Shown here piece after piece: positions 38,401 to 53,013 of a stretch of 64,000 nucleotides of DNA; the stretch's first letter is position 1; every line of letters starts with the position of its first letter. The stretch comes from Phoebastria nigripes (taxonomy: Eukaryota > Chordata > Aves > Procellariiformes > Diomedeidae). The stretch lies in contig JAYKAV010000023.1 in the NCBI GenBank assembly GCA_035582835.1, positions 433,926-497,925 on the forward strand, in the 5' to 3' direction. Both the position numbers and the translations under genes were made by a program. The notes below the pieces were generated by a model. It searched no databases, was not told the origin of the DNA, and was given only the letters and a program-made list of their open reading frames with translations.

Positions 38401-41400
38401 GGCAGTTGGCTCTCAGGACAGATGAAGATGAAGACTGTGTCTTGCTGTTGAAGAAATACGTAAAAATATTGCAGGTGACATGAATCCAGAGTGTTTTGCA
38501 TGCATAGCTAGAGGAGTCATTCATTTATGTGGCTGATCACTACAGTATGGGAGATAAATCAGAACTAGACATCCTTGCTTGAGGTAGAGGTCAGGGAAAT
38601 ACATCTATTATAGAAGGACCATCAAGAGACCAAAGTGGTCTCCCAGCCTCATGTTCCCATACAGATGCTGTAGCAATAGTTTAGAGATAAGAAGGATTAT
38701 CATGAAAAGCAGTAGGCTGACCCTCTTTTCAGCACTGCTTATGCCAAAATGCCTCCATGCTCTTTACACTGGGTAATCAGGGTTGGGATAAGTGCCATGC
38801 CAAGACACACTTCATTCTTCTATATATTTATGCTGGGTGCATGCATTGCTTTCCTGACACCAGAGCAATAGGAGCTGTGTAACTTCCAGCTTGTAATGTG
38901 ATGGGGGTCTTGCAGGAGACCTGTGCTTTGGATCTGGCTGTCCCGCAGTCAGAATAAAAAGCATAAAAAATAAGGGCTCATCATACGGAGCAGTTCATGT
39001 GAATGAAGGCAGTTGAGATAAGGAAAACAAAAGCACAGAGATTGTGCTCCTTGGAGCAAACCCAATGATACAAGCGCCCTCAGGAGCGTGTTTCGAGTGA
39101 ACAGAGCTTGGGTTAAAATGGCATTGGCGACGCTTTTCTCTGCATCAGCAAGATCTACCATAGTTTCATTTTGAACGTGACAAACTATTTGGCCTAGAGA
39201 AAAAGAGGCATATTTTTCTAAAAGTTGAAATACTTCCTTTCAACGTCTTTGCAAATGAAATGACTCAATGCCTCCTGTTTCCAAGATATTTAATTTCAGG
39301 TTGAAGAGGAGTTTAGTCTGACTTTCAATTATTATCAGTCTGTCTTTGTGATTTTAGAGATCCTATTTCTCTGAAATGGAAAGGTTTCATTTTTGATTGA
39401 AATAAGTTACTTTTCCTCACTGGACCGGTGAATTGCAAATCATCTACTTACTAAATTTTCCATGTGCCAGTAACATCTGTTCAACAGTTGCCTTTTTCAA
39501 AATTTACTACAGCACGGTGTTATAGCTGTGTCTTTCTGTCCCTCCTATATGCAATCTTCGCCTTTCTGCTTTGCTCTGGGTGCTGTCTGTACTTACATTA
39601 TTGCAGCAGAAAAATGTAGAACATCATTAGCATCTGTTAATCCTTTTATACCTCAAGTCTTCACATCTTTGGCCAACTCTGCTTTTCATTATGCCTGTCT
39701 GTCTCTGGAATAGCCTCAAAATTCCAGATACAGCAAAATAACCCAAAATGTAGCCTGGCCCCGTGGTACTGCTGGAAGGCTATTTTAGAATTAAGATAAT
39801 TCAATGGTTTAAGTGTGTTTGCTGGATCCCTAGGAGCAAACTTTTATCCCTGTTTGCAGGGATTTAGCCATTCAGTTGTTATTAATATTGAGCCATGCTG
39901 CTGAATCTACATGTTCTGTAAGGAAATAACCTAGATTTTAGTGCTTTCCTTTACGCTAGACACTTATTTCAGCAAATAATAAAAAGGATGAAACAAAACT
40001 TGTCCTTAGCCTACAATTTTACAGTGGCATGACAGAGAAGGAATGAGAGGCTAAAAAATAGCTAGCGAAGATCTTCACAGTAAATTTGGACCCTGGCTTT
40101 TCTTTCACACCACGTTTGAAAGTAATATGGGGGGTAAAATAGAAGGTTGCCGTTCCTGCCAAAAGGGTAAGTTGGAGGTAGGTGGGTAAACGGTGGGGGC
40201 TGAAGTGAAAAAGGGAAAAATAGCTGCATCTCGGTCCTGCGATCCCAGCATGATTCACCGTGGCAGGCCTGAACGTTGGGTCTTCTGGTGTTCGTCAAAC
40301 AGAAACACAGACCTGTCCTCAGTGTGCTTAGAATGAGAGACAATAAGCCTTGTGCTGCATACTTCTGTTGATGAAAAGCTGGGTTTTGGACTGCTGAGAC
40401 TGAAACATGCCAAACATGATCAGCTGCAGAATTAGTCTAGCCAATGCAAAAGACTCCAAAAAAACCAACCTAAAAACCAAAAAAGCAATTCAACATCAAT
40501 TTTTCAAAAGAAACAGAATTAATTAAGAATCAGACAGGTAGGGAAATTCTTTGAGAGGCACGATGATGCTATTTTTGACCACCCTTTGTCTCTGAACTTT
40601 ATTCACAACAAATGTGATTTTAAGTGTAAAGGTTGCTTAGATAATATGGGGTGAGAGTGAGAGTCCAGTAAGGACGTTTACTCATACTGCAGTGCAGAAC
40701 AAAGCACGTGGTCCACCTCTAAAACAAGTGAATGCGCTTATCCAAAGCAGTTCAGCTTTGATAGTCCATGAGGAGCAATTTTCTTTGCTGCACAACACGT
40801 GGACCAGAAAGGAGGGGCAGGAGCCACCACAACCGGGAGGCTGAGCAGGGAGGTGCCTAAATTCCCACAGTGAGACTGGAGCAAGTGACAGCAGGTAAAC
40901 CTTGTCCTTTAGGGACTTTGCATCTATCTCACCCACTTCAGAGGTCTCATCTGTGAAACCCTCTCCCACAGCTAAGTGCTTCTGTCACAAACTCTCTTGC
41001 CTAGAAAAAAAAGGAGACATTTTCCATCTCATTATAGCCAATAAGCAGAGGTTCGGGCAAAGAAACTGGTTTTAATATCCCACTCCCTGGTTTCTGCTCC
41101 GCAGGGACATCATGAGGCAGCAGAACATTTTGGTATCAAACCTGTAGATTTTCTTGATAAACATTTTATAAACATAATTGAATATGCATTGGTGCAAAGA
41201 AAAATAAAAGAAAGGGAAACAGCTTTGGAAGCTGGCAAAGTTGGCATGTTCTTATTTATAGTTAACAAAATATAGTTAAGAAAACTATACAAAAGAGAAC
41301 AGTTTCAGTGGGAGGGGGATCTGCCATGGAATACCCAAGTGCTCAGGCCATTGCCCCAGCACATGGCAGACCTGTTTTCAAGTCAGGGAAAACCAGCCAG

Positions 41401-43026
41401 CTCCAAATCTGCCAGTGGAGCCCAAACCCAGCAGAAGATGTCCCCAAGTCACCACTCCCCCTCCTCTCGCCTGTTTGTTTGCCTTTCGTTGCTCTTCCAC
41501 TGGGTCTGTTCTGCAGACTGCGCTCCGAGCACACCCAGTGCCTCTCTGAGCATATCCACTGCTTGCAAACAATATTTATACAACTCAGTTTGACATCGAG
41601 GCTAAAAAAGGTTAATGGGATCCTCATTTCCGAATGCAGAAAGATGAACATTGTGGGGGATAAAAAATAGAAAGCCTTCCTGAGGTCACCTATGAATAAA
41701 TGTGAACAGGTGTAAGGTCTGCANAGCAGCATGTGGCACCACCACTCCTCAGACTATCACAGACAAACCCCTTTTTATTAATGGGCTGACAGGCGTGTTA
41801 GTCAAACCGCAGGGTTAAAAACATCATTACATTTCTGTAATATTCCACCCACACGGTGGATACTGTAGGAGATGCAATAGTCAGACTTCCACGTGGGTCC
41901 ACAGCTGACTCATGCACTGGTTTGGAGATGTAGGTCCACAGTGTGTCTTTTCAAGTGGCATATACCTGCTTTCGTGGGAATTAAACCTTCTCTGATCTGG
42001 GTTAACAGTAGAAAACAACAGCAGTAGAGCTGCCAGGGCTTCCATGCTAAGTTTTAGCTGTGTGCCTTGTGCAGGGTATTAGCAGATGCCAGACGGATCT
42101 ACCTATCCAAACTCTCTGTTGTCTAAACAACCCNTAAAACACAACACAAAATGACCAAAGCCTGACATTCACCAGGTTTCACATAATCAAATTTTACAAG
42201 TTTCAAAAGCAACTCAACAATGACTGCAAATTGCTAAAGAATAAAGTAGCAAACGATAAATTGATTGCCTGCTGTTTCTCTGTGTACTAATTTGTGTTAT
42301 GGCTTTCCAATCTGAAATTGCTTGAGTAGATTTTTGCTGTTTGTTTTTTTTAGCTCAAATTGCAAATGAAATGACTGTAGTAAACTGAATGCATCAAGTG
42401 TAATGAAGAATTGATCAATTGTTTTGTTGTAGGGCTTTTCTGAACAGTGGTTTCTAGTCTATCTTCTTAAGATGAAAATTAAAGTTATTAGCCAATTACC
42501 AAGTAAGAATGCAAAACTGAGTCTGTTTTTGATAACAGAAAGGTGGAAGAAAACCTGAAATAGTGCATGTCTGCCTAGAATCGCCTTGTTTTACCTATGG
42601 ATGGTGATACACAGATAACATTTTCTGTTGAATTACTCCCTAGCAAAAGAATTAAGCTCCGGTTACTTCCTCCTTCAGTAATGCTGTTTTTTAAGCCATC
42701 TTTTCAATAAAAGGTATAACTCTATTTTATAAGCTAAAAGTCTACTCTCACCGTTATCAGGCAAGAAGAAGGTGGAGGAGTAGAATTGAAAGCTCAGTAT
42801 GGAAATGGCTCCATGGAAATAAAAAATTACTAGGATTCATCTTGTCTGGTGAGAAGAAACTATACTGCGTTATCAGTGTCTAAGAAAGAAAGAGAGTGGT
42901 TCCCATCGAGAATACTCCATCCGGCAATCTGATTTTCTTTTACTTACTTTCTAAAGAACTAGAAAGTGCCAGTGCTACACCTCCTGTAAAAAGCACCAGC
43001 ACCACGTCGACTGTGGTGGAGGAAAT

Positions 43027-43071
43027 CCCCATCCCATCCCATCCCAACCCTGCATGGGACCCCCCCCCCCC
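43027..43071. repeat. (CCCAT)n repeat followed by C12
   Basis: Three CCCAT-type units (43027-43050) are followed after a short spacer by twelve C residues (43060-43071). It is a G-quadruplex-capable region on the - strand. Confidence 0.85.
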
Positions 43072-45114
43072 AGCCTGACCAGCCACCAAGGGACGGAGCT
43101 CATTTCCTGGCTCAGAAGCCCTTCTGAGGACACAAATCTCCCCAGCACATTTAGAGTCGTTTTTAAGTGATGATACATTTTATAACACACGAACCTGCAC
43201 TGTGATCAAAGTTAGTTCAGTGTAAACGAGAAAAAATCAGGCGGTTTACCTTCTGCACGGCTGATCCTGATCAAAACACATCTGCCTGTAATATGCACCA
43301 TATGGGGCAACAATTGCCTCGTGTTTATTCCTATGCCTCCCTAATCCCCTGTGTCCTCTGTAAGCATGCATATCTGTATCTGCAGCTCTAGCTGGATGGC
43401 CAGAGAAAGGTATTTTGCTATATGCACATATAATTATGGAGATGTTTTTTCTTATTATGGTAATTACATCCTAAAAGATTGCACAGGTAGCAGCTGTAAA
43501 TGTAAAGAAGACTCAGTTGATACCAGCTGAACTGGATTTTCTTGTATATCAAATAGCAGCTTATAGCTGAAGTCCTTATAGATTCCTGAAACCTTGCTAT
43601 TTTTATGAATGCTTTTACTACTCCTGGTAAACAAGCAGAGATCTGTGGAGCAACCAAAGCAGAGATGACCCTAAATAAAAAGGAAAACGAGTACCTGTTA
43701 GAACTGTGAATGGAGACTAAATTCCTCTAAATAAAAATAGTAAATGCATTTATCTGGAGGTTTTCATGTATAGGAACTGAAAGCCTTGCTCTTTCATGGC
43801 ATGAATAGGCATCAACAGATCTCGTTCAAGTGCTAGACACACAATGGGCGGCGTTTTCCACAACCAGACGTAGGAGATTCCCCTGAAATACCACCATGGC
43901 TGAGGGAAACTCCTGGCTGAAACTGTGACCATCCTGTTTCTATAGGAGGAAGACACTGATGCATTTTGATTTTGAAGATAATTATGACTATATGTACAGA
44001 AACCGTATCTTTTGAATGTTGAAGAAACAAACAGTGAGGATTGCTGATAAACTTCGTTTCTAGAAATCTATTAGACTTAATGTCGCACTTCCACGGCTGG
44101 GAGTACAAAGCTTTATCTTATCACGCTGGCCAGGCAGGCTGCCGACTATTTCTAGCTCATGACCTTTTATTTTAATATTTTTAAATCCATCCAAAGCGCT
44201 ATAATGCATGAGAAGGGTTTTTGCATCTGCAGCAGGAGCTGCTATGTGCTCGAGCCCGTTTTGCATCAACTCTCTCCAAGTTTCGAAGAGTGGGCAGCCT
44301 ACGAGAGGATGAAGGACAGGGTCAAAGAAGACCTGAATTTTGGTAGGAAGATGGTGAGATCCTTCCAGGTTTGTGCATTAGTTGGGAAGTGGAGCGTGTC
44401 CGAGTACATTGCTGTAGAANAGAAATGAATAAGGCCTTACTCCAAAGGCAAGAGCAAACCAAACCATTCTTCCTAAATGTCAAAACCCTGACAGAAAAGC
44501 CCATTATAAACACATGAGGAGTGTGTGGCTGCCGAAACCACTATTGTGCCAGTGAATGGAATGAATAATGGCAAAACAATAGCAGGAAAAATTGCCTTGT
44601 CACCCTGCATACATTAGGAACTAAATCACACCCAGGACACACGCATGGATCTGGCATTTGGCAGCGCTAAGCTGCCTTCAGTCAGAGTCCCCTTATCTTT
44701 CCACCAGTCTCTGCTGCATCCTGGATGCACTGACAATAAGTTAGCAGTGACACTTTCCCCAACGCTGTGTCGTCCATATACAGAATTAAATTGAAGAAGT
44801 GGGGGGAAATGTGGCCAAAATTCAGCATTTGCCATGGGAGCAGCCTGGAAAAATGTGTGGCTCGCAAATTGTAATTCACCTGCGTCGCAGTTGAGGAACA
44901 GCTCCAGCTCTCAAAGGGGTAAACCACGGAAATCAAATTTCCATCTGAATAGAGCCCAGTGGGTTCTAAAATCAAAACATGCGAGTTCGTTTCTGCTACT
45001 GCTATTTAGGAAAGCTACATTTGCAAGTGTATGTTCAACTGAGATTAGGAGGTAAGAAAGAGCCTTTTCACTTTGTTTCACTTTTTCATTCTGAGAGATG
45101 AGAGCAAAATAGAT

Positions 45115-45154
45115 CAATCAATAACAATAATTATAATTTTCTTTTTATTGATTG
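45115..45154. repeat. Inverted repeat: 10-bp arms, 20-nt AT-rich loop
   Basis: CAATCAATAA (45115-45124) and TTATTGATTG (45145-45154) are exact reverse complements around an AT-rich spacer. Confidence 0.8.
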
Positions 45155-47430
45155 CTCAGAAGTCCTTAAAGGCATCATCATTAACGTAGAGATAACTTGA
45201 GGAAATATATGAGGTTTTTAATTCTCTTCTGACACAGCAATAGTAAGTGATTTCTATATTCAGATGCTCAGCCTTCCTGGCTCTGAAGCTGAGCCAGAAT
45301 TAGCGAGGATGAGAACTGGTAAAATTTAATAGAGTAATTGACACAATTTGGCCTCATTGTTTTTTCTAACTGGCAATAGATGAGGCTATATTTCACAAAG
45401 CAGGGGAATTACAGACTTCACCTGTCCTGTCCAGCTGCCTGTTGCTTCTTCTCCATGTGATCATGTGTCGTCCCTCTTGTGCCCACCACGTTATTCGTGA
45501 GCAATTTTCACATTGATGAGAGATGCCAGATAGCATGTCCTAGAGACCGAAACATTTTAAAGGACAACACTTCTGCTGGAAACTTCTTGGCTCGTCCAGG
45601 TCAGTTGGTCACGCATGTGTTGTTGTCCCTGAAAATAAATACTCAGCTGCTTCATCCTCTCTATTTATGGAGCACTGAAGAAAGCGCTTTTCAGCACATT
45701 TCCTGTGACAGTGCTCCAAACTCCACATTAAACTGCCCAGAAGTTCCTCAGACTTTGCTCACGTTTCTCGCAGGGACCCCTTGTTGTCACCTACTTTGTC
45801 GACCCTTCTTGACACCTCTTCTGGCCCCGTGCAAAATGCATGTCTGCCTCTGTCTGCGTCCTCCTGTGCGAGCTGTACGTAGTGCATTATTCTGCAAAGC
45901 ATTCAGGGGAAACACAGACTAGAAGAGAATTTTCATGTAATCAATTCCTNCTTTCGAAACCACAAGTTAAAAATAGAAATGTAAGCCAAGATAAGAGATA
46001 CTAGCATGAATAAATAATTGTTTTCTCTGGAACTGAACGTTGGGCCTTGGTTTGCCAATAGTATATTGCTTTACTTCATAGAAGACTGGGATGATAAGTG
46101 ACCTTGTTCCCAGGCAAATGAAACTCAGATGCATCATACAGACAACATCTTGAGATTGTAGGAGGATTTTTTTCAACTACACTTTCTCTCAGGGCCTNGT
46201 GCTATTGCCTTTGTGCAGAAAAAAAGAATTCCCTAAGAATTAAGCAATAAACTCACTAATCCTGCCTGGTGGGAGCAATCTGTAGTAAGAGTTTCAGTTA
46301 CATACACTGTAAGTAAAAAATATCAAGGGTATCACACAGAGCATCCATGGGACTGAGGAAAAAGGGAAAGGGATCTCTTCCCACATCGCTGCCTCTGTCT
46401 TTGGTGCTTGGCCCACACTCAGGCACTGCAGGAGGATGTATTGCACGCTACGTTTTGTTTCCAACATAGCAGATCCCTAGAGTTGAACAGTCTAAAGCCT
46501 GCCTTGAAAGAAGAGTGCTTACTCTGTAAGACATACATGTGAAAGAGTCTTTAATTGTATGCTGCGTTCCCTGGGTTACAAGAAGATGCCGTATTTTCAA
46601 AGCAGTGTAATATCTAAGGGGAAGCAGAAAACTGCAGACTCCTAGAAAACCGTGTTCCTGCTGGGCCTGATTTTCCTTCTTCTTAATTCTGTCTGTTATT
46701 CAGTACAAGTAATATGTACGAAAAATGTCTTATTCTTTTCAGTGGGTGCTCAGCCTCTTCCTAGGTCGAATTTTCTATAATTACATTCATTTTACACAAT
46801 AGTTCATTTATCTCTATCAATTTCATCTTATGAATGCATTATGACTTGTTCAAGACCTGGCCATTATGAGTATGTGGTGTTTATACAATGACGTGCTTCC
46901 TTATCATTTCAGTTCAGTAGGAGGTTCTTCTGCTTCTGAATTATCTGAAAATAGCTTTATTTATTAGCTATCAAGGTTTTTTTATAAAATTAATATGTTT
47001 TACCTACCAGAGGAGCATGCATGGTTCAAGCATTTTTATGTAGTGATCACATTCACATTCACAACAAATTTCTGCCTCTCAATATTTTTAGGAATAAAAT
47101 TTTTGTCATCAGCATGCAGACTAATTGCATTAAAATCTTAGCGCATATTGGTGAAATAAGGCAGGAATGTTATCTGCAATAAACTGACAGATGTTTCTTA
47201 GTCACAAATGCCTTCTCTATTAATAGATTACTGTTCACCTGGAACTTGCATCCACCAAAAGAAATTTTTAAACGTTGTCAGATCAGAGTCTTCTACTGTT
47301 ATTTTGAACACATCCATTAAGAACTTGGAAAGAATTTCCCTTTCCCAATATCTGCCTTCCTTTTCTGCCCAAACTCTCTTTCAATGTATGGTAAATCATA
47401 ATATAGGGAAGTAGATGGCACTGATACACC

Positions 47431-47449
47431 GAAAGCTTCAGAAGCTTTC
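47431..47449. repeat. 19-bp palindrome with single central base
   Basis: GAAAGCTTC, A, GAAGCTTTC: 9-bp arms around one base, containing two AAGCTT sites. Confidence 0.85.
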
Positions 47450-47816
47450 ACCTGAGCTTTGCTACGTCAGTGAAATACAGCCACCGGGCATGGAAGTGAC
47501 TGGCGATGAAAAGGCTTCCTTCTGTCTCTAAAACACAAAGAGAACAAAGCTAACACATCCTTTGTCTGCAACTNATTTGGAGCTATGGCTTACTAGCCTA
47601 GGCATTTCGGACTGATTTTTCCAAAAGAAAATCTTTCACAATTTTCCTGTGAAGAGAAATTCAAACACGCCAGAAAATATTTTGTTCCACTATGGATTTT
47701 AGAGTAAGAAACAAAAAGCAGAAATCTGAAAATCTGCCAGAGAGGGATTTCAAAAATTTACTGTCTGTCATACAAATGGTGAAAATACGAGTATTTCCAT
47801 GCATAATTTGAAAAAT

Positions 47817-47880
47817 AAATATATATATTTATACACATTCATATACATGTACGCATACTTACGTATACATACATGTGCAT
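47817..47880. repeat. AT/CA-alternating low-complexity tract
   Basis: A degenerate run of TATA, ATAC and ACAT steps (TATATATATTTATACACATT, then CATACATGTACGCATA-type sequence), consistent with a decayed microsatellite. Confidence 0.75.
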
Positions 47881-50800
47881 ATTTTCAAACGTCGTACTTC
47901 AAAATCTCCCTAGCCACCCCCTCTCTCTACCTTTGAGCGAAGCCATGTGAAAGCCGGTGGGAAGCCCAACTTCCCCGGCCCCGGAGCTCACTGTGGTTTT
48001 GGGGGAAGGCTCCAGCCGGGCTCCCATGATGTGAGGGACGACAGTGAGAAAGAAATCTGCACCTGGGAATCTCTCTTTCCTGGTCACAGAACAATTACAG
48101 CNCATTGCCAAACGGTGCTGTTGGTTAGTATTACCTGGATCAGTCACTGGGTTTTCATTCACCCTCCACACAAAAATTATTTTGCGATCTGCCAACTATT
48201 TCCCAGAGCTTTAGAATGCCCTTTAACTATATTGTGTGGCCGGCACCGCTTTGCCCAAAACAAACGTGCACGTCAGGCTTGTGGACTATATTTCTTTCAG
48301 GGTTTTCTAGCTGCCATCACCTATTGATATTACTTGATTTGCAGCCGCTACTCAAAGCAAACAAACAAAATCTCACAGCTTCTTAAACCTTCCTCCACAT
48401 AAGCCACTGATATTTACTGGGAGCAAGAGTGACAGACAGATCTCTGTCATGCTCGTGCCCACCTGTCTTTGGAAATAAAAGCAAATGTTTAGCAAATTAT
48501 TTCCTTTCAAGTTTTCAGCCTGCTGCTCCAATTTTCCTGGTGTCCCTTCCCAAAGCGTCTGATGCTTCCTCCCAAGGCCAGGAGCATCAGTCGGCATGGA
48601 CAGACCCTTTGTGGGTGCCTGGTGGTCCCCACAGCAGCATCTTTCCCACTGAATCCACTGCCCAAGNAGTGCACGGGTGGCTCAGCAGCTTGCAGACCAC
48701 CCAGTTACCAACCTGCTTGAAATAAGCTCCAGCCAGCGGATGTTTAAGGTNTTAAATGTGTGGGCCTGTGCTGGGGGCATCCCAGAGTAATGCCCTAAAA
48801 ACACCTCTCCAGACTCTTGTTTGGGTGGTCCCTGGTATAACCCTGCGGAGCCTCTGTCCTCNCCGGTACAATATTGAGCAACCCACCAAGAATGGGCTTC
48901 TGGGCTGCTGTCCCCAGGATCTACCGACATGCACGTCTTCCTCCAGCTGTGGTCACATCGATGTTTCCTTTAGCCGAGAGCCAAACCCCAGGTCCACAAC
49001 TGTATTTCAGCATGAAACACCAGTTCAGATATTCACTTTCTGCTCCTTTTCTATCGGATATTTCTGGATGCTTCTGCCTTCTGCGGGAGGCTGTCCTCTT
49101 CCCAGCGAGCCCACAGGTTGCCCTTCATTTCATTTGCACATAACAACTTCCCACACATCAACGTCGGGTGAATCTCGACCTCCAGGCATTAACAGCAACT
49201 TTCCTTATGGCTTCAAGGGAGACAGATTTTCCCCACAGGACTTGCTTTATCATGCCACCAGAGTTATTCAAATGCAGTTTTCACTGAGCAGCTGCAACAG
49301 GTATTGTTATTTGTTTGCTTTTTGTGTCAAAAAGGAGCTACTCAGTGTTTCTTTGCAGCAAGTTGCTGCCACAAAATGGTTGGGTTTAAAAAAAAATGCT
49401 TTAAGTCTAGCGAAGCAAACAAATCCTTATGTCTTAGCAGCAGCTCCTTCCCTATATCGAGGGTGACGGTGGTTCAAGAAGAAGCTCTTTGCAGAAGACT
49501 AAGGCACCAGCTACTGCGCAACATTTAATACCAGCAACACTCTGGACCAAGAGCAACAAAATCTCACTGCATGGTTTTATTTCTTCCTGAAAGAAATCTG
49601 AATGGTCATAATGACGATGAGCACTCAGCTCCCTGAAAAGCCAGCATTTTTTTCATAAGCCCTTTTAATGCAATTATAGGAACAGAGCTGGGTGATTACA
49701 TTAAATGTATAGGTTTCTCCTACGTAAAGAAATAAATATTTCCTTTTAAAGGTGATCTAGCCTGCACACCAGAGAGTAACAGCGACTCCGTACAAGACAT
49801 GGATGTGGACTTTTATTGTTCCCCACAACAGGGGGGACAACTGTGATATTGAGCACTTCATCACTGTACACAAACTTGACATCTGCATCTGACTTTGTCA
49901 TGAATTAAAAATGAAGAGGAAGGCTTCATCTGAGTAGAGTGTAGCTGCAGTACAGGCAGGCATCCCTCAGGTGAACAACCAACTGGACTTAACTGTATCT
50001 TCCTGGTTTTTTTTTTTAACAACATTTTCATAATATAGTCTGATTACAGTGATGCCTTTATTTATTTATTTCTGCGGGAAAGGCAGTAGTAATTAACTTG
50101 TACCACGGCCTGCAATTTACGTGTTAAAGTTTGCAATGATTCTGTCATAAGGCCATAATAAACACTGTTTTACAAGGGAAACTCAATAATTGAGGGATTG
50201 TTTTGCTCATGGCTTGCTGCAAAACCTGGGCGAGCTTTTGCTCACGCTCCCTCCTGCTCCGTGCCGGCGCACTGCCATTGACTCCGGTGTGGTTCGGTCT
50301 GATCTCCATCAGGGTGAGAACAAAATCCGTCAGTCTGGCTCCAGGGGAGCTGACAGCAGATCAATTTGCCTTGCTGCCTCCTCGGTGACAGCCTGCAAGC
50401 ATAACTAAACCCAGTTACAGGTATCTAAACGTACTCTGACTTTAATACAGAATAAAATACACCTTTAGAGGTGTTGGCTGCTTGAGCCAGAGCTTCACAT
50501 ATATGCTCTTTAGGGAGGGAACACATGGCGTTTGTCCCAAATACTGTTAAATTTAATGGGTGAACACCCCTCTCCTTACTGACCTTGCATGCCTCCCCCG
50601 TGGGGTCCTCCAAGGCCCTCCCTGCCCTTTGCAAGTCCCATCCACAGCATTCAGCTCCTCTAANGTTAATATGCGAAAGAGCATTTTCTAAACTACTGCA
50701 AACAAAACTATGCGAAGGATGAAAAATAATTAGCTGTGTCTCAATGTCTAATATATTTGCACTGTTTAGACAGAGTAGTTAATCATTGGTAAGACCACAA

Positions 50801-52788
50801 CATGTTGTGTGAATTTGGATTATAACAAATACATATTGAGCAGAAGGTTATTAATTACATTTAAAGGGAGTATTTGATATTATTATTATTGAGAAACTGA
50901 ATGCTATTAATTATATTACAATGCTCTGGCCAGACTCCTGTGGCAATACTGTGCAAAGAGCTGTTTGCTTTTAGACTCTTTTGTCTTTTGTTCAGAAAGG
51001 AGGTACTTAGGGCAAGCAAAAGGCACCATGAGCCAAAGTCCTATTCCCATTAACACTCCCGAAGCACTGAGTGATATTGAAGGGGTCAGCAAGGGTCTGC
51101 ATTTTTTAGCGGTTTTTAAATATAGGGTAAACTTTTCATTTGCTTAAAATAGTTGGTCTGCTGAAATGTCACTTATTCCCTTGGGTTGGGAATTGGCAAA
51201 GGACGGTCTCCATGTGGTCCCCACCGCTGGGCCCAAATCCCCAGAAAGGACATCTGAGGGATGGAATNGGATCCCAGATTTAATTAGAGACGCAGTATTT
51301 CCAAGTGTTCCCTCTCTAAAATGGCTCTTACGTGTAGAAAAGAAAAGCTTAGGGCACACCTTTTTTATTTAAAAAGGCAATTGTATTAATTCAGCTGAAT
51401 TTTGCATTGGAATTGCACTATTGCTTTGACAGTTTAGTTCCCTGAAAATTGCAATAAAGGCTCTGTTACGCTACCTTTTGTCCCCATTTGTCTTATATAC
51501 TATTGCCTTGCCTTTGGCACAATAAAAATAATCTTTAAAAGTAGTACCATAAATGGATTGACTTTGACCTTCTGAGTATCTTGTCAATAAAATAAAAATG
51601 ATAAATCTGTTTTAGAATGCCACTATCGTACTATTAAAGCAGAGTTATAATCTGAAAAGTGACATTTGAAAGATGTTATTATGGGGAGGGGTCTTATTCT
51701 CTGTCAACGGTGTCACATAAATATGCTCTATTTACGGTGCAAAGAGGTGATTTTGCTAACTGCCAGGCTCACTTCCGAAACCAGGTTGTGCCATTCCTGC
51801 AATGTGCTCTCTGCCTCTTACATCACCAGCAGCAATTAAAGATTACTGCACCAAGAAATTAGCTGAGCCTTCTGTTGCAGACGCATAAAGCAGAGCAACT
51901 CCACCTCGGTCTCCTCCTGTGACCCGCTCTGCAGTGCTAACACAGCAAAAATGGACTTTGCCTCATAGAGAAATGGCTAAGATAACCAAGAAAAGGCCCT
52001 TTTTTCTACACGATCAGCTTTTTGAAAAGAAACAACTTCTAAAAGAATCACTGCAAGGCTTCTTTTTATTAGGTGATAAACTTCTGAATATTCTGTAAAA
52101 AAAATCGAGAGATGTATGAAAATAAACAGGGCAGGCATGTAAATAAACATACGTCAAGGGGCAGCAGTTTTGATTCAAACTTTGCAATGCATGCACAGTA
52201 GCTCTGCTCCATTTGGCTTTATGGGTACATGCCTCAGGGGAGTCTGACCTGTGGCTTGAATATTTACAAGCCTAACTCGGGCTTATTTCTAAAAACCCAT
52301 GGTACTGTTGGTTTTTCACCATTTCTTACTCTCTTTTTAACATTTCTTGTTTTCATTATTCTAAATATGTATTTATAAGTATGTGAAGTGCACTTTGTAC
52401 TTGAGCATCAATTTATATCGTGATTAAAACGCTCATGCATATAGTAAGCTAAATTAAAAAACCATGTATTTTCAAAGATCACAAGGCTTTGGAACCTCAA
52501 AACATTATTCGATTTCTGAGGAGGAACCATTCAGATGTTAATCCCTAAAACTAGGCTGAGATCATATTCAAAGGGTTAAGGCTTCTGGTTCTGATTCAGG
52601 TATGATGAAAATCTAGATAACTAAAATCTTTATGTTACCAAGCTTCCAATTTTATATATTTAATTCCAAATTTGATCTTTTCCCAGTGTTTGCCTTGAAA
52701 ATTAGCCCAATCCTAAACTGAATCTGAACATAGGAGGATGTATCCCCATTTAAGCGGTCATTAAGAGTATCCATTCGAGTTAACTTGA

Positions 52789-53013
<225 letters not shown>

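Noticed and set aside
38895..38945. Another weak MIR-like block (GCAGGAGACCTGTGCTTTGG).
   Set aside because: Isolated match without the core segment on either side.
41339..41400. Sequence resembling the tRNA-like head of a sense MIR (GGCAGACCTGTTTTCAAGTC).
   Set aside because: Only one short block matches and the MIR core does not follow.
47810..47885. Alternating ATA/ACA tract considered as a possible replication or matrix-attachment feature.
   Set aside because: Explained more simply as a decayed microsatellite.
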